DNA from: an uncultured bacterium
GTDB taxonomy: Bacteria; Actinomycetota; Coriobacteriia; Coriobacteriales; Coriobacteriaceae
DNA: 64,000 nucleotides
Assembly (NCBI GenBank): GCA_905214525.1
Contig: CAJMMN010000010.1
Span: forward strand, 4,081-68,080
Direction: 5' to 3'
In this document: piece after piece, positions 25,698 to 33,940 of the stretch
Numbering within the stretch: position 1 is the stretch's first letter
How the letters are laid out: every line of letters begins with the position of its first letter
Notes under the pieces: model-generated
Databases searched by the model: none
The model's input: the letters and a program-made list of their open reading frames with translations, nothing else
What the model was told of the DNA's origin: nothing
Program-made: the position numbers and the translations under genes

Positions 25698-25985
25698 ATG
25701 AAGAAGATCGTTTTGGCTTGCGGTGCTGGCGCTGCTACTTCCACGCTTGTTGCCCAGAAGGTCGCCACCCTGCTCGACGCCAACGGTTACGCCGACAAGT
25801 ACGAGATCGTGCAGTGCGCCATCTCCGAGGCCAAGGACTACTGCGACGAGGGCGCCGACCTGCTGATCGCCACCACCGTTGCCCCCGAGGGCCTCACCTG
25901 CCCGTACGTGAGTGGCGTGCCCTTCATGACCGGCATGAACCGCGTCGCTGCCGAGAAGGCCGTTCTCGACGTTATGGCTCAGTAG
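25698..25985 (+). CDS. PTS IIB component, galactitol type
   Basis: 95-residue cytosolic phosphocarrier. The phosphorylatable Cys is in LACGAGAATST, residue 8, the same layout as GatB. No IIA or IIC accompanies it, so it works with a permease elsewhere or has a regulatory role. GAAGGGAGACACTACC precedes the ATG. A VOC-family gene follows after 11 bases. Confidence 0.85.
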   Translation: MKKIVLACGAGAATSTLVAQKVATLLDANGYADKYEIVQCAISEAKDYCDEGADLLIATTVAPEGLTCPYVSGVPFMTGMNRVAAEKAVLDVMAQ

Positions 25986-25996
25986 GCGCTGCCTGT

Positions 25997-26371
25997 ATGA
26001 ATGAGCAGAACGCCAATCCGGTCGAGCTCTTTGGCATGCGCGTTGCCCATGTGGGCATTAACGCCACCGACCCGGCAGATGCCTTGGAGATCGCGGAGCT
26101 GTTCTCGACGATGATGGGCCTGCCCGTTATTGAGACCCCGGTTTCGTACTTTAACGATTCGCTGATCGAGGTCATGAAGCAGAATGGTCGTGGCACCAAG
26201 GGCCACATTGGCTTTGCCGTCAACGACATCGATGCGGCCGAGAAGTGGTTTGCCGAGCGCGGACTCGAGGTCAACGAGGAGTCGCGCGTGCTGCTGCCCG
26301 ACGGCGGCACCAAGCTCGTGTACTTTAAGCGCGAGTTCGCCGGCTTCGCCGTGCACCTGTGCCGCGAGTAG
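25997..26371 (+). CDS. VOC (glyoxalase-fold) protein
   Basis: 124 residues with two beta-alpha-beta-beta-beta units: RVAHVGINATDPADALEIAELFSTM.. at the start (metal-site His in AHVGI), GHIGFAVNDIDAA in the middle, and a terminal FAVHLCRE. The pattern fits a vicinal oxygen chelate protein of isomerase, lyase or dioxygenase type; the substrate is unknown. Probably one transcript with the IIB gene, so possibly a sugar-related step. Confidence 0.75.
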   Translation: MNEQNANPVELFGMRVAHVGINATDPADALEIAELFSTMMGLPVIETPVSYFNDSLIEVMKQNGRGTKGHIGFAVNDIDAAEKWFAERGLEVNEESRVLLPDGGTKLVYFKREFAGFAVHLCRE

Positions 26372-26394
26372 CGCACAGGCTGCTATAGCTAACG

Positions 26395-26432
26395 AAAAAT
26401 GGGGTAAGGCCACGTGGCCTTACCCCATTTTT
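26395..26432. terminator. Bidirectional terminator
   Basis: A 38-base perfect palindrome (AAAAATGGGGTAAGGCCAC and complement) with A-run and T-run on its two ends. Confidence 0.9.
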
Positions 26433-26467
26433 AATGCCGAGAGGGTGACTGACGGGCTGCCGTAAAA

Positions 26468-26649
26468 CGAAGGTGAATGCTTTTCCGCGAAGTGAACGAG
26501 TGAAATCGGACCCCTGGAGCATCGACACTTTGGAGGCACCGTTTCCTGCGGTTTCGTAAGGTTTTTCCTGCGGTTTTGGCGTCAAAAAGTGTGGATGCTT
26601 CGGGGGTCCAAAATAGGTCGTTCACTTCGCGGAAAAGCATTCACCTTCG
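26468..26649. repeat. 182-base hairpin element, copy 1
   Basis: Perfect 32-bp terminal inverted repeats (26468-26499 and 26618-26649, containing TTTTCCGCGAAGTGAACGA) enclose a second near-complementary pair (CGGACCCC...CACTTT with AAGTGTGGATGC...GGGGTCC). The copy at 29492-29673 shares the inner part. No reading frame of note; it could be a MITE or a structured RNA. Confidence 0.85.
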
Positions 26650-26666
26650 ATTCGTGAGAGACGCCC

Positions 26667-27962
26667 CTACCGCGGCAGGCGAATCGTAAAGCGGCTGCCG
26701 ACGCCCTCGACTGAGGTCACGCCGATGACACCGCCATGGCTGTCGACGATCCACTTGGCAATGGCGAGCCCCAGACCCGAGCCCTGCGCGCCGGCATCGC
26801 GTGCGTTGTCGGCGCGATAGAACCGTTCAAACGCGTGAGCTGCGGATTCCTGGTTCATGCCGATACCCTCGTCCTCAACACTTATGTCGATCGTGCCCGC
26901 GCCCGCATCCGGCGTCACGCCAAACGAGATGGATGTGCCCGCGTCCGAATACTTGGCGGCGTTCTGCACGATCACGCGCAGAGCCTGCTTCACGAGCGCC
27001 ACGTCAACGGGCGCGTCGCAGCGCGGGTCGCTGGTAAGTGCGGCATCGTACGCCAGTCGATATGTGTGCGCGGCATCGATCATCTGCGATTCCTCGCATA
27101 CCTCGCCGACCAGTGCGGCCAGGTTGGTATTCGCACGCCGCAGGACCGTGCGCCCGGCATCGCCGCGTGCCAAAAACAGCAGCTGCTCCACGAGCTCCTG
27201 CATATGCTCGCTTTCGGCTTTGAGCGAGGTGATGGATTCTGCCAGCACGTCCGGGTCGTCTTTGCCCCAGCGGTCGAGCATGTTCACGTAACCCTGAATC
27301 ACCGCGATGGGCGTGCGCAGCTCGTGACTCGCATCGTTGACAAAGCGCATCTGCTGCAGCTTTGCCTCTTGCATCTGGCGCAGCAGGCGGTTGAGTGCGA
27401 CCTCGATGCTCGCCAGGTCGGCGTCGCCGGTGGTGACGCTCGGCGAGTCGACGCTTGCGCGCTCGATGGCCTGCTCCAGCGTTTCCATCTTGCCGCCGGC
27501 GAGCTGCATGCGGCCGAGCTCGTCCACACGCAAGGCCAGGTCGTTGAGCGGCGCCATAGTGCGGCGCACGCGGCGGGCGCCGCCGAGCATGTTGAGCACG
27601 CTGATGACCTGCCAACCCACAACGACAAGGTAGAGAGGCCATAGCGCGACGAGGTCCTGCGCGAGGGGGAAGGTCTTGGTGGTGCGCGCAAACTCGACGG
27701 TATAGGTGAGCGTTGTCAGGTCCCAGCCGCGCGCGGGCGTCAGTGACATGCCGTGAACGCTGGCGCTGGGGATCCATCCCGCGGTAAACGCGCCATCGGG
27801 CAGCGTCTGGTTGTAGCCATAGACGAGGATCGCCGCCGCAACAAGCAGCAGTAACAGATCCAGCCAGACGTAGCTCACCAAGCGGCGCCACATATAGCTC
27901 CAGTTGATGGCGCGGGCGATGGAGGTGACGCGCTTAGCCTCGTCGTTACGCGCGGCAGACAT
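26667..27962 (-). CDS. Sensor histidine kinase
   Basis: Membrane HisKA/HATPase kinase of 431 residues paired with the regulator at 27946. Two membrane segments (about 33-52 and 110-130) flank an external loop of roughly 55 residues; a HAMP-like region follows; the phospho-acceptor His is in NDASHELRTPIAVIQGY; N-box VIVQNAAKYS, G1 VEDEGIGM and G2 GSGLGLAIAKWIVDSH are intact. It begins at 27962 and overlaps the regulator's end by 17 bases. The signal is unknown; the neighbouring DUF4342 gene is the only clue. Confidence 0.9.
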   Translation of the reverse strand: MSAARNDEAKRVTSIARAINWSYMWRRLVSYVWLDLLLLLVAAAILVYGYNQTLPDGAFTAGWIPSASVHGMSLTPARGWDLTTLTYTVEFARTTKTFPLAQDLVALWPLYLVVVGWQVISVLNMLGGARRVRRTMAPLNDLALRVDELGRMQLAGGKMETLEQAIERASVDSPSVTTGDADLASIEVALNRLLRQMQEAKLQQMRFVNDASHELRTPIAVIQGYVNMLDRWGKDDPDVLAESITSLKAESEHMQELVEQLLFLARGDAGRTVLRRANTNLAALVGEVCEESQMIDAAHTYRLAYDAALTSDPRCDAPVDVALVKQALRVIVQNAAKYSDAGTSISFGVTPDAGAGTIDISVEDEGIGMNQESAAHAFERFYRADNARDAGAQGSGLGLAIAKWIVDSHGGVIGVTSVEGVGSRFTIRLPR

Positions 27963-28716
27963 AGCCCACCCCGCGCACGGTCTGGATGATGCGGGCACCG
28001 CCGGCGTCTTCGATCTTGGCACGCAGGTGCGCGATGTGCACGTCGACGTTGTTGGTGTCGCCCACATAGTCGTAGCCTAGCGCCTCGTGCGCAATGCGCT
28101 CGCGCGTGAGCACGGTGCCGGCATGCGTCATAAGCAGGGCGAGGACATCGAACTCGCGGGCGGTCAGCACGATGGGCGAGCCGCCGACCGTGACTTCGCG
28201 GCGGTCGGGATCGAGCGCAACCGAGCCCACGGTGAGCGCGGTGGGGGAGGGCGAGGCAGAGGTCTTGGCCGAGTCGCCAGCTGGGGGTATCGCAACGGCG
28301 CACCCGCCCGCACCGCCCGCCCCAACGCCGCCAACGCCCGAAGCCGTCCGCACAGCCTCCGAGCGCTTTAGCGCCACGCGGATCCGTGCGAACAGCTCCT
28401 CAATGGCAAACGGCTTGGTCAGGTAATCGTCAGCACCGGCGTCGAGCCCGGCCACCTTGTCCATCACGGCATCGCGCGCGGTGACCATGATCACCGGCAC
28501 ATCCTTGTGCTTGCGGACACGCCGCAGCACCTCCATGCCGTTGAGCTGCGGCAGCAGTACATCGAGCAGAATCAGATCGTAGTCGCGCTCCAGCGCTAGG
28601 TCAACGGCGGTGCGGCCATCGGCGGCGTGCTCCACCTGGTAGCCCTCGTGCTCCAGCTCGAGCGTCACAAAGCGGGCGATTTTCTCCTCGTCCTCTACAA
28701 TCAGGATCCGTGCCAT
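27946..28716 (-). CDS. OmpR-family response regulator
   Basis: 256 residues: receiver domain (EDEEK acidic pair, phospho-Asp in LILLDVLLP near 52, K in TKPFAIEEL near 102) and a winged-helix DNA-binding domain (LTAREFDVLALL, GYDYVGDTNNVDVHIAHLRAKI). The linker between them holds a Gly/Ala/Pro/Ser-rich insertion (about residues 122-155) longer than the usual OmpR linker. Partner of the kinase downstream. Confidence 0.92.
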   Translation of the reverse strand: MARILIVEDEEKIARFVTLELEHEGYQVEHAADGRTAVDLALERDYDLILLDVLLPQLNGMEVLRRVRKHKDVPVIMVTARDAVMDKVAGLDAGADDYLTKPFAIEELFARIRVALKRSEAVRTASGVGGVGAGGAGGCAVAIPPAGDSAKTSASPSPTALTVGSVALDPDRREVTVGGSPIVLTAREFDVLALLMTHAGTVLTRERIAHEALGYDYVGDTNNVDVHIAHLRAKIEDAGGARIIQTVRGVGYVCRA

Positions 28717-28734
28717 ACGTGCCCCCGTCTGCGA

Positions 28735-29277
28735 TTACTTGTCGTCGTTCAGATTTTGCTTGATGTCGTCCGCGGCATTGGCAGCGCTATCCATAAGGTT
28801 GTTGATGCTGCCGGGCACGTCGCCGTCGCTGTCGATGCGGTAGCGCATGCCAAAGAACAGGCCAATCAGCATCAGCCATATCGTGGCGCCCCAGGCAAAC
28901 AGCGCGACGATGGGGATCAGGATGGGGATGTTGAGGATGATCGCATCGCGGCGCGTGGCGATAAACTTGGTGTCCAGACTCAGGCGGAAGAGCTTTTTGA
29001 GGTACTCCCACACGCTGTCCATCTTCTTGGAGAAGTCGGTCTTTTCGCTCGACTTTTCGTAAGCGACCTGCGCGGCGACCATCTCGGCAGAGGGCTCATC
29101 GACTGGCGCGGACTCGGTGGCGGCATGCGCCGACGTGGTCTGGGTCTTGCCCTGCGACTCGAGCCAAATGATGGCATCCAAAACGTTGCCGTCGGCAGCG
29201 TCGAGCGCGGCCTTGGCATCGGTGTAGCTCACGTTGCACTTGGTGCGGATAGTTTCAACTTTTTCGAGGTCGTCCAT
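28735..29277 (-). CDS. DUF4342 membrane protein with UBA-like N-terminus
   Basis: 180 residues. The first 45 form a UBA-like three-helix unit (VETIRTKCNVSYTDAKAALDAADGN in two parts), as in DUF4342 proteins; then an acidic linker, and one or two membrane segments around 115-145 (IILNIPILIPIVALFAWG). The C-terminus is acidic. Function unknown. It ends 18 bases before the response regulator gene and probably shares its mRNA, so it may be a target or partner of the two-component system. Confidence 0.75.
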   Translation of the reverse strand: MDDLEKVETIRTKCNVSYTDAKAALDAADGNVLDAIIWLESQGKTQTTSAHAATESAPVDEPSAEMVAAQVAYEKSSEKTDFSKKMDSVWEYLKKLFRLSLDTKFIATRRDAIILNIPILIPIVALFAWGATIWLMLIGLFFGMRYRIDSDGDVPGSINNLMDSAANAADDIKQNLNDDK

Positions 29278-29491
29278 GACCTTTCCTTTCGTTCGATGGG
29301 CGCGACGCCGGGCGATTTGCCCGGGCGCGAGCGTTGCGTTCGGCGGCCTGCGTCGCGCGGCGCCGCCCCGCCCTTGGTCGAACTCTATAGTGCAGGTTAT
29401 AGATTAAGCGATTCTTGAGCCAAGATTAATGTTGGATGAGTTTTTGGGTGGCAGTGGGGAAGGGAGAGGTGTTCTTCTGGGTGGCTAGCAG

Positions 29492-29673
29492 CGAGGTCTA
29501 ATACTTTTCCGAGAAGTGAACGAGCTAAATCGGACCCCCGAAGCATAGACACTTTAAGGGCATCGTTTCCTGCGGTTTCGATACTGGAATCCTGCGATTT
29601 TGCCGACGAAAAATGCGGATGCTTCAGGGGTCCTAAAACAGACGTTCACTTCGCGGAAAAGTATTAGACCTCG
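29492..29673. repeat. 182-base hairpin element, copy 2
   Basis: Same inner sequence as 26468-26649 (CTTTTCCG, GAAGTGAACGA, CGGACCCC, TTTCCTGCGGTTTCG), but the outer dozen bases are different (CGAGGTCTAATAC instead of CGAAGGTGAATGC) and still pair with the opposite arm (29643-29673, one mismatch over the arm). It lies in the 490-base gap before the AbiEi gene; nothing else is evident there. Confidence 0.85.
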
Positions 29674-29756
29674 ATAGCGGGGGATGGGGTACCGGTGCAA
29701 AACGGCGTCAGACATAGGATAAACAAAGCGCTTCGATCATAAGGAATTAAAATCAC

Positions 29757-29791
29757 GTTGCAAAAGTATGAAAATATCCTGCAATTGCAAC
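29757..29791. promoter_or_regulatory. Possible AbiEi autoregulatory operator
   Basis: GTTGCAA at 29757-29763 is inverted as TTGCAAC at 29785-29791. AbiEi antitoxins repress their own operon through inverted repeats. Overlaps the first possible start codon, so the true start may be 29792. Confidence 0.4.
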
Positions 29792-30418
29792 ATGAAGTAC
29801 TTTAGCAACATAACGGCGATAAGAGAGCTTTCCGAGAGGGAGGGCGTGTTCACCACAGCTCAACAAGCGGCTCGCATGGACATCTCTCGAGATGCGCTGG
29901 CACACTCATGCCGTGCGGGGCGTCTTGAACGGATATGCCACGGCGCCTACCGGATGTTGGGCACACAGTGCCGAGATACCGACGAGCTCAACGCTTTTTG
30001 GAAGCTCACCAATCCCTCCCTTTGCGCGTGGGAGAGAAAACGCCAGTGGGATGGCATCGCCGTGAGCGGTACGACGGCGGCGAACCTGCAGCAAATGGGC
30101 GATTTCTATCTGTCCCCCTACAGGATGACCGCGCCCACGCGTATCAATACAAGAAACGAATCCCTTTCTTTTGTAAAGCGCGAGATCGCTGAGCAGGACA
30201 TCGTTTGGCTCGACGGCCTGCCGGTAACCAAGCCCGAGCGCACGCTTGTTGATCTTTGCCTCGATTGCGAGGACCCCTCATTAATTATTAATGCCTATCA
30301 CGACGCGCTTGGACGCGGGCTCGATACGCAGCGGCTGAAAGATCTCGTAAAGGAGAACTCTAAAACCGCCAAAAGACGCGAGCTCATGAGGCCTTTGCTG
30401 ATGGTGCTAAACGGGTAA
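29768..30418 (+). CDS. AbiEi-family antitoxin / transcriptional regulator
   Basis: 216 residues. The N-terminal winged helix (REGVFTTAQQAARMDISRDALAHSCRAGRLERICHGAYR, residues about 22-60) is the AbiEi_4 signature; the rest is the AbiEi antitoxin domain, with VTKPERTLVDLCLD near 157. Normally it neutralises an AbiEii nucleotidyltransferase toxin. Here the next frame (30434) begins like AbiEii and stops after 21 codons, so the antitoxin is orphaned. Wobble use is more AT-rich than in the core genes, a sign of transfer. Starts at 29768 or 29792 are both possible; neither has a clear ribosome site. Confidence 0.82.
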   Translation: MKISCNCNMKYFSNITAIRELSEREGVFTTAQQAARMDISRDALAHSCRAGRLERICHGAYRMLGTQCRDTDELNAFWKLTNPSLCAWERKRQWDGIAVSGTTAANLQQMGDFYLSPYRMTAPTRINTRNESLSFVKREIAEQDIVWLDGLPVTKPERTLVDLCLDCEDPSLIINAYHDALGRGLDTQRLKDLVKENSKTAKRRELMRPLLMVLNG

Positions 30419-30433
30419 TGCGAAACGGAGGAC

Positions 30434-30499
30434 ATGGTGAAGTACAAGACGCCTGCCGCATTGGAGATGGCTGTTAGGAATGCCGCAAGACAGTTTTAA
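30434..30499 (+). pseudogene. AbiEii toxin remnant
   Basis: A 21-codon frame with a good CGGAGGAC ribosome site encodes MVKYKTPAALEMAVRNAAR then QF and a stop. The N-terminus looks like the start of AbiEii nucleotidyltransferase toxins, and the position 15 bases after the antitoxin is right. The 190 bases that follow hold no NTase motif, so the toxin is deleted, not just frameshifted. Confidence 0.6.
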
Positions 30500-30688
30500 A
30501 TGAGCGCTGAAACGTAAAAACATGCTGTGATTGTCATGTCCGCGCCGGCGAAATTAGCGTTACATAATTTGAGTCCCGTGCTGCGACGGGATGTTGCAAA
30601 GGCGAATTGATAATGGGCGCTTTGACTACGATAGGAACCATCGACTTGGATTATCCTGGTTTTATCGAGCGAACAACGTGCGAGTGAG

Positions 30689-31504
30689 ATGATTGGTGTG
30701 GCGGAGCGAAGAAAAAACTGGTCGAGGGAAGAAACCCTTGCGGCGCTGTTTTTATATCTCGCCCTGCCTGCAAGGCTTATCGATGACAAAGGCGAAGATA
30801 TACAGACGCTGGCACATGCCATCGGCAGAACGCCGGCGGCGGTTTCCTTAAAGATATGGAACCTCGCCTCGTTAGACGACCGGCGTCGAGCACGCGGCAA
30901 GGTGGGCATGGTTAATGCCAGCAAGATGGATAGATTGGTTTGGGCAGAGTATTCATCGAGCGGCGATAGGTTGGTCGAGGAAGCGGCGGGCGCATTTTTT
31001 GACCAGCTTAACTCTGATAATTCGATGAGCAGAGAGCTGAAAGAGGCAATTGGCATCGATTTGCCTGAGGGGCAAGAGCGTGAGGCAATAATCTCAGCGC
31101 GTGTTAACCAACAGTTCTTTCGTAATACGCTGCTCGTTAATTATCGCTCGCGGTGTTGTTTAACGGGCCTATCGAACCCGACGTTACTGGTTGCAAGTCA
31201 TATCAAGCCCTGGAACGTGGCTGATCCCCGGACCGAGCGCCTGGCGCCAGATAACGGATTGCTGTTGAACGCGCTGCACGATAAGGCATTTGACCAGGGA
31301 CTTATTACCATAACGAAGGATTTCAAGATTGTGGTGTCGAGTGTGGTTGGACATGGGGCTGCCGAGGACGAGTTCTTGTGGCGTTATAGCGGCGAGCGAA
31401 TTACATTGCCTAAACAATCGAGCCCAAGACCAGATTTTATTGAATACCACAACGATATGGTGTTTAAGGGGTTAATTAGAATTGAATTGCAGCTATACCA
31501 TTAA
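30689..31504 (+). CDS. HNH endonuclease
   Basis: 271 residues. N-terminal half is a helical DNA-binding-like region (NWSREETLAALFLYLALP, then TPAAVSLKIWNLASLD). The C-terminal half holds a His-Me finger: YRSRCCLTGL, ASHIKPW, then LLLNALHDKAFDQGLI. This resembles HNH restriction endonucleases of the McrA-like or putative type II kind. AT-rich composition; lies in the defence island 71 bases before the NotI-like gene. Whether it is part of that system or a separate modification-dependent nuclease is open. Confidence 0.85.
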   Translation: MIGVAERRKNWSREETLAALFLYLALPARLIDDKGEDIQTLAHAIGRTPAAVSLKIWNLASLDDRRRARGKVGMVNASKMDRLVWAEYSSSGDRLVEEAAGAFFDQLNSDNSMSRELKEAIGIDLPEGQEREAIISARVNQQFFRNTLLVNYRSRCCLTGLSNPTLLVASHIKPWNVADPRTERLAPDNGLLLNALHDKAFDQGLITITKDFKIVVSSVVGHGAAEDEFLWRYSGERITLPKQSSPRPDFIEYHNDMVFKGLIRIELQLYH

Positions 31505-31575
31505 TGGTGTGACTGTGTACCGCTTGGCTGAAAGCATCCTTTATCCAGCTACCTAGCATTACGATTGGATGGGAA

Positions 31576-32523
31576 ATGAGTACGAGAGTTGCAGAGTATT
31601 ATGGTCAAAGAACAGACGCTTTGACGCCCATTCACCCCATAGATATTCCATATGCCGGATGGAGCCCGGAAGAGCCGGTTCCGCACTGCCCCTTCTCCGG
31701 CGGTAATACGTGCAAGAAGCTTAAAGCAAAAAACGAGCCGGTCTGTTCGGTAAGGGATCAGGACGGAGTGCTTTGGATATCGTGTTCGGAGAGATTGTGC
31801 TCCACCAAAAAAGATCTCCCGCTTTGTTCGCATCAAAAGAAAATACTAACCATGGCTGCGCAGCATATATTTGATGGGGGCATTGACCCGTCTGACATCT
31901 GCGTCAAACGAGAAGAGTCCCTTCGAGTGAGTAAGGGCAGTGCATATCATGCTGATTTTATAATTACCACGCGCAGCGGGGAGTCGTCGACATCTGGCCC
32001 TAATCGACTTGTTCTTGAAATGCAAGGCGGTGGAGAAACATCGGATACCGGCAAAATTACTCAGCGTGTTCGCAAATGGAAAAACATGACTGAAAACGAG
32101 AGGACGAATGAGCAGCTGCGTGCCGAAACTACTGCAAATACTTTGGTCACCAATGCTTGGAGAAGACAACAAGAGCAATTTCTAATCAAGGGCAATATCG
32201 CCATGAAGACATGGAAAGGCCTTGGGATTGCGTTTTGTGTGGGCACACTGCTCTATGACTATCTTATGGAGCGACTAGAGTCAGTGAATCTGCCTGATTT
32301 GAAGGATTACAACTGGACGTTGGCTCTTCTCGCCTTTAAAGAGGATAAGAGCCGCTCTGTTGAGGACGGCCCCATTCCATTGACAATCGATGAAGACCGG
32401 ACGCTGTATACGAACTACCAGACGTTTGTTCAAGCACTAATCAACCAAGGACAACCGACTCTGGAGGCATTTCAGGGGCAATTCTGCAGTCTTGAAAATG
32501 AAAGGATTGACATTCCGTTCTAG
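31576..32523 (+). CDS. NotI-family type II restriction endonuclease
   Basis: 315 residues. Four or five cysteines (C38 in HCPFSG, C46, C57, C70, C75) lie as in the iron-binding Cys4 region of NotI, and a PD-(D/E)XK site reads D127 ... E148-M-Q150. As I recall, NotI uses D160, E182 and Q184, almost the same spacing. The gene converges with a cytosine-5 methyltransferase and overlaps it by four bases at the stops, which fits a restriction-modification pair. The recognition site cannot be read from sequence; NotI itself cuts an eight-base GC site. Confidence 0.75.
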   Translation: MSTRVAEYYGQRTDALTPIHPIDIPYAGWSPEEPVPHCPFSGGNTCKKLKAKNEPVCSVRDQDGVLWISCSERLCSTKKDLPLCSHQKKILTMAAQHIFDGGIDPSDICVKREESLRVSKGSAYHADFIITTRSGESSTSGPNRLVLEMQGGGETSDTGKITQRVRKWKNMTENERTNEQLRAETTANTLVTNAWRRQQEQFLIKGNIAMKTWKGLGIAFCVGTLLYDYLMERLESVNLPDLKDYNWTLALLAFKEDKSRSVEDGPIPLTIDEDRTLYTNYQTFVQALINQGQPTLEAFQGQFCSLENERIDIPF

Positions 32524-33413
32524 CTGTTCTGAGCCTTATCGACCTCGACGATACGGCGCGCAATCCATTCTATAACGGGCACGCAGACAGCGTTTCCTAG
32601 AGCTGTCCATCTACGAGAGTCCAGTCGTCCGGAAATCCCTGGAGTCTCTCGTACTCTAAAGGAAGCATGCGTCTGACAAATAGCGTCGGAGCTTCCTCTT
32701 GAATCGCAAGTGTAAGTTTCTCCGTCGTTTCTATATCCTTTTGCTTGCGGGCCCGCTGAAGGTTTTCTGCCAATCCCGGCGTGTTGGATAGAGTAGTAAT
32801 CTGAGACTCGATGCTCTTTTTCAAGTCCTGGGGCATAGGCGTGGTCCGTGCTTCTGCGCGATTTAGAAGAGATTCGAGCTGCTCCTTGTCCAAAAAGTAC
32901 CTCAGCGGAGCCGAAGTTTCCAAGACTTCCGACAATATAGACGCGGCGACGTCGTTGGGGTGTTCCAAAGTATTTTGCGTCCAGTACTCGCCATGATACG
33001 CAATACCCGAGCTCATCCAATTTGGTGAGCAGGGCTCTGAAATCTTCTCCGTTGTTTGAGTTGAGGAGTCCGGGAACGTTTTCGATAAAAATCCATCGAG
33101 GCTTTGCGGCAGCGACGAGTTCTGCGAACTTAAAGAAGAGTCCGCTTCGCGATCCGGCAAGACCGAGGCGTTTTCCTTGGTTGGCAAGCGAAAGGTCTTG
33201 GCAGGGGAATCCTCCGAAATAGACTTCTGCTTGGGGGATGCTTTCGGGTTGGACTTCATTGATATCTCCTGCTAGCTGGACATCCGGCCAGTGCTTTTGT
33301 AGCACTGCCCGCGAAAAATTATTGATTTCGCTTTGGAAGACGATTTCAACGCCGGCACGCTCGAAGCCGAGGTCAATACCGCCGATTCCGCTGAAGAAAG
33401 AGGCTGCCTTCAC
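32520..33413 (-). CDS. DNA (cytosine-5-)-methyltransferase
   Basis: 297 residues with the m5C MTase motifs in order: I (FFSGIGGIDLGFERAG), IV with the catalytic Cys (GGFPCQDLS), VI (FIENVPG), VIII (QRRRRVYIVG), and X (ALGNAVCVPVIEWIARRI). The region between VIII and X, the target recognition domain, is short. I chose GTG at 33413 because GAAGGGAG precedes it; an ATG at 33449 would add 12 residues without a site. Probably protects against the convergent NotI-like nuclease. Confidence 0.9.
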   Translation of the reverse strand: MKAASFFSGIGGIDLGFERAGVEIVFQSEINNFSRAVLQKHWPDVQLAGDINEVQPESIPQAEVYFGGFPCQDLSLANQGKRLGLAGSRSGLFFKFAELVAAAKPRWIFIENVPGLLNSNNGEDFRALLTKLDELGYCVSWRVLDAKYFGTPQRRRRVYIVGSLGNFGSAEVLFGQGAARISSKSRRSTDHAYAPGLEKEHRVSDYYSIQHAGIGRKPSAGPQAKGYRNDGETYTCDSRGSSDAICQTHASFRVRETPGISGRLDSRRWTALGNAVCVPVIEWIARRIVEVDKAQNS

Positions 33414-33852
33414 TTTGACTCCCTTCGAACGTGCGTGACAAAAATGCAAAGATTCATTCTATTGGATTTGTCTCAATGCGGCCAGCTCTTATAAAAGAAT
33501 CCATTTGTCAAGACGATACACATGGGGGACATCGAACTGCGTCGCGTCGTCATTTCTTGCTGCAGTATTTTGAGGCAGGTGCCTGGCGGGGTATTTGACG
33601 TCTATGGCGGTCGAGGCGCCAACACGATAGGTGGGAGGTAATTAACTTGCGGGCTTTACATCGGACGTATGGTTGCGTTTGTTGGCTCGGGGACATCTAC
33701 CTAGATTTGTTGCATTCAAGAGGGGCGAGGTGGCATGGGGATGCTAATGGGGCAGAGGCTCTGTAAAGAGTTGGCATTGGTTGTTGCCACGTGGCCTGCT
33801 GCTTTGCATGGCCTCGCCAGAATCCGACCGCAAATGACTCCGAGGAGATTTT

Positions 33853-33925
33853 GCAAGTTCTTGTCGCTACGTAAGAAAAACTTGCAAAACTCGCAAGTTC
33901 TTGTCATGCTGTGAGAAAAACTTGC
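33853..33925. promoter_or_regulatory. Two tandem 33-base operator-like repeats
   Basis: Near-identical units at 33853-33885 and 33893-33925, 40 bases apart, each start GCAAGTTCTTGTC and end GAAAAACTTGC, so each is itself an inverted repeat. They sit directly before the ATPase gene. The rest of 33450-33850 shows no gene or clear motif. Confidence 0.6.
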
Positions 33926-33940
33926 AGATTGGGGCGGGCG

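Noticed and set aside
26468..26649. Insertion sequence
   Set aside because: No transposase frame is present; the element is too short, so MITE or structured RNA is the most that can be said.
33853..33925. CRISPR array
   Set aside because: Only two units, only seven bases apart, each an inverted repeat, and no cas genes in the window.
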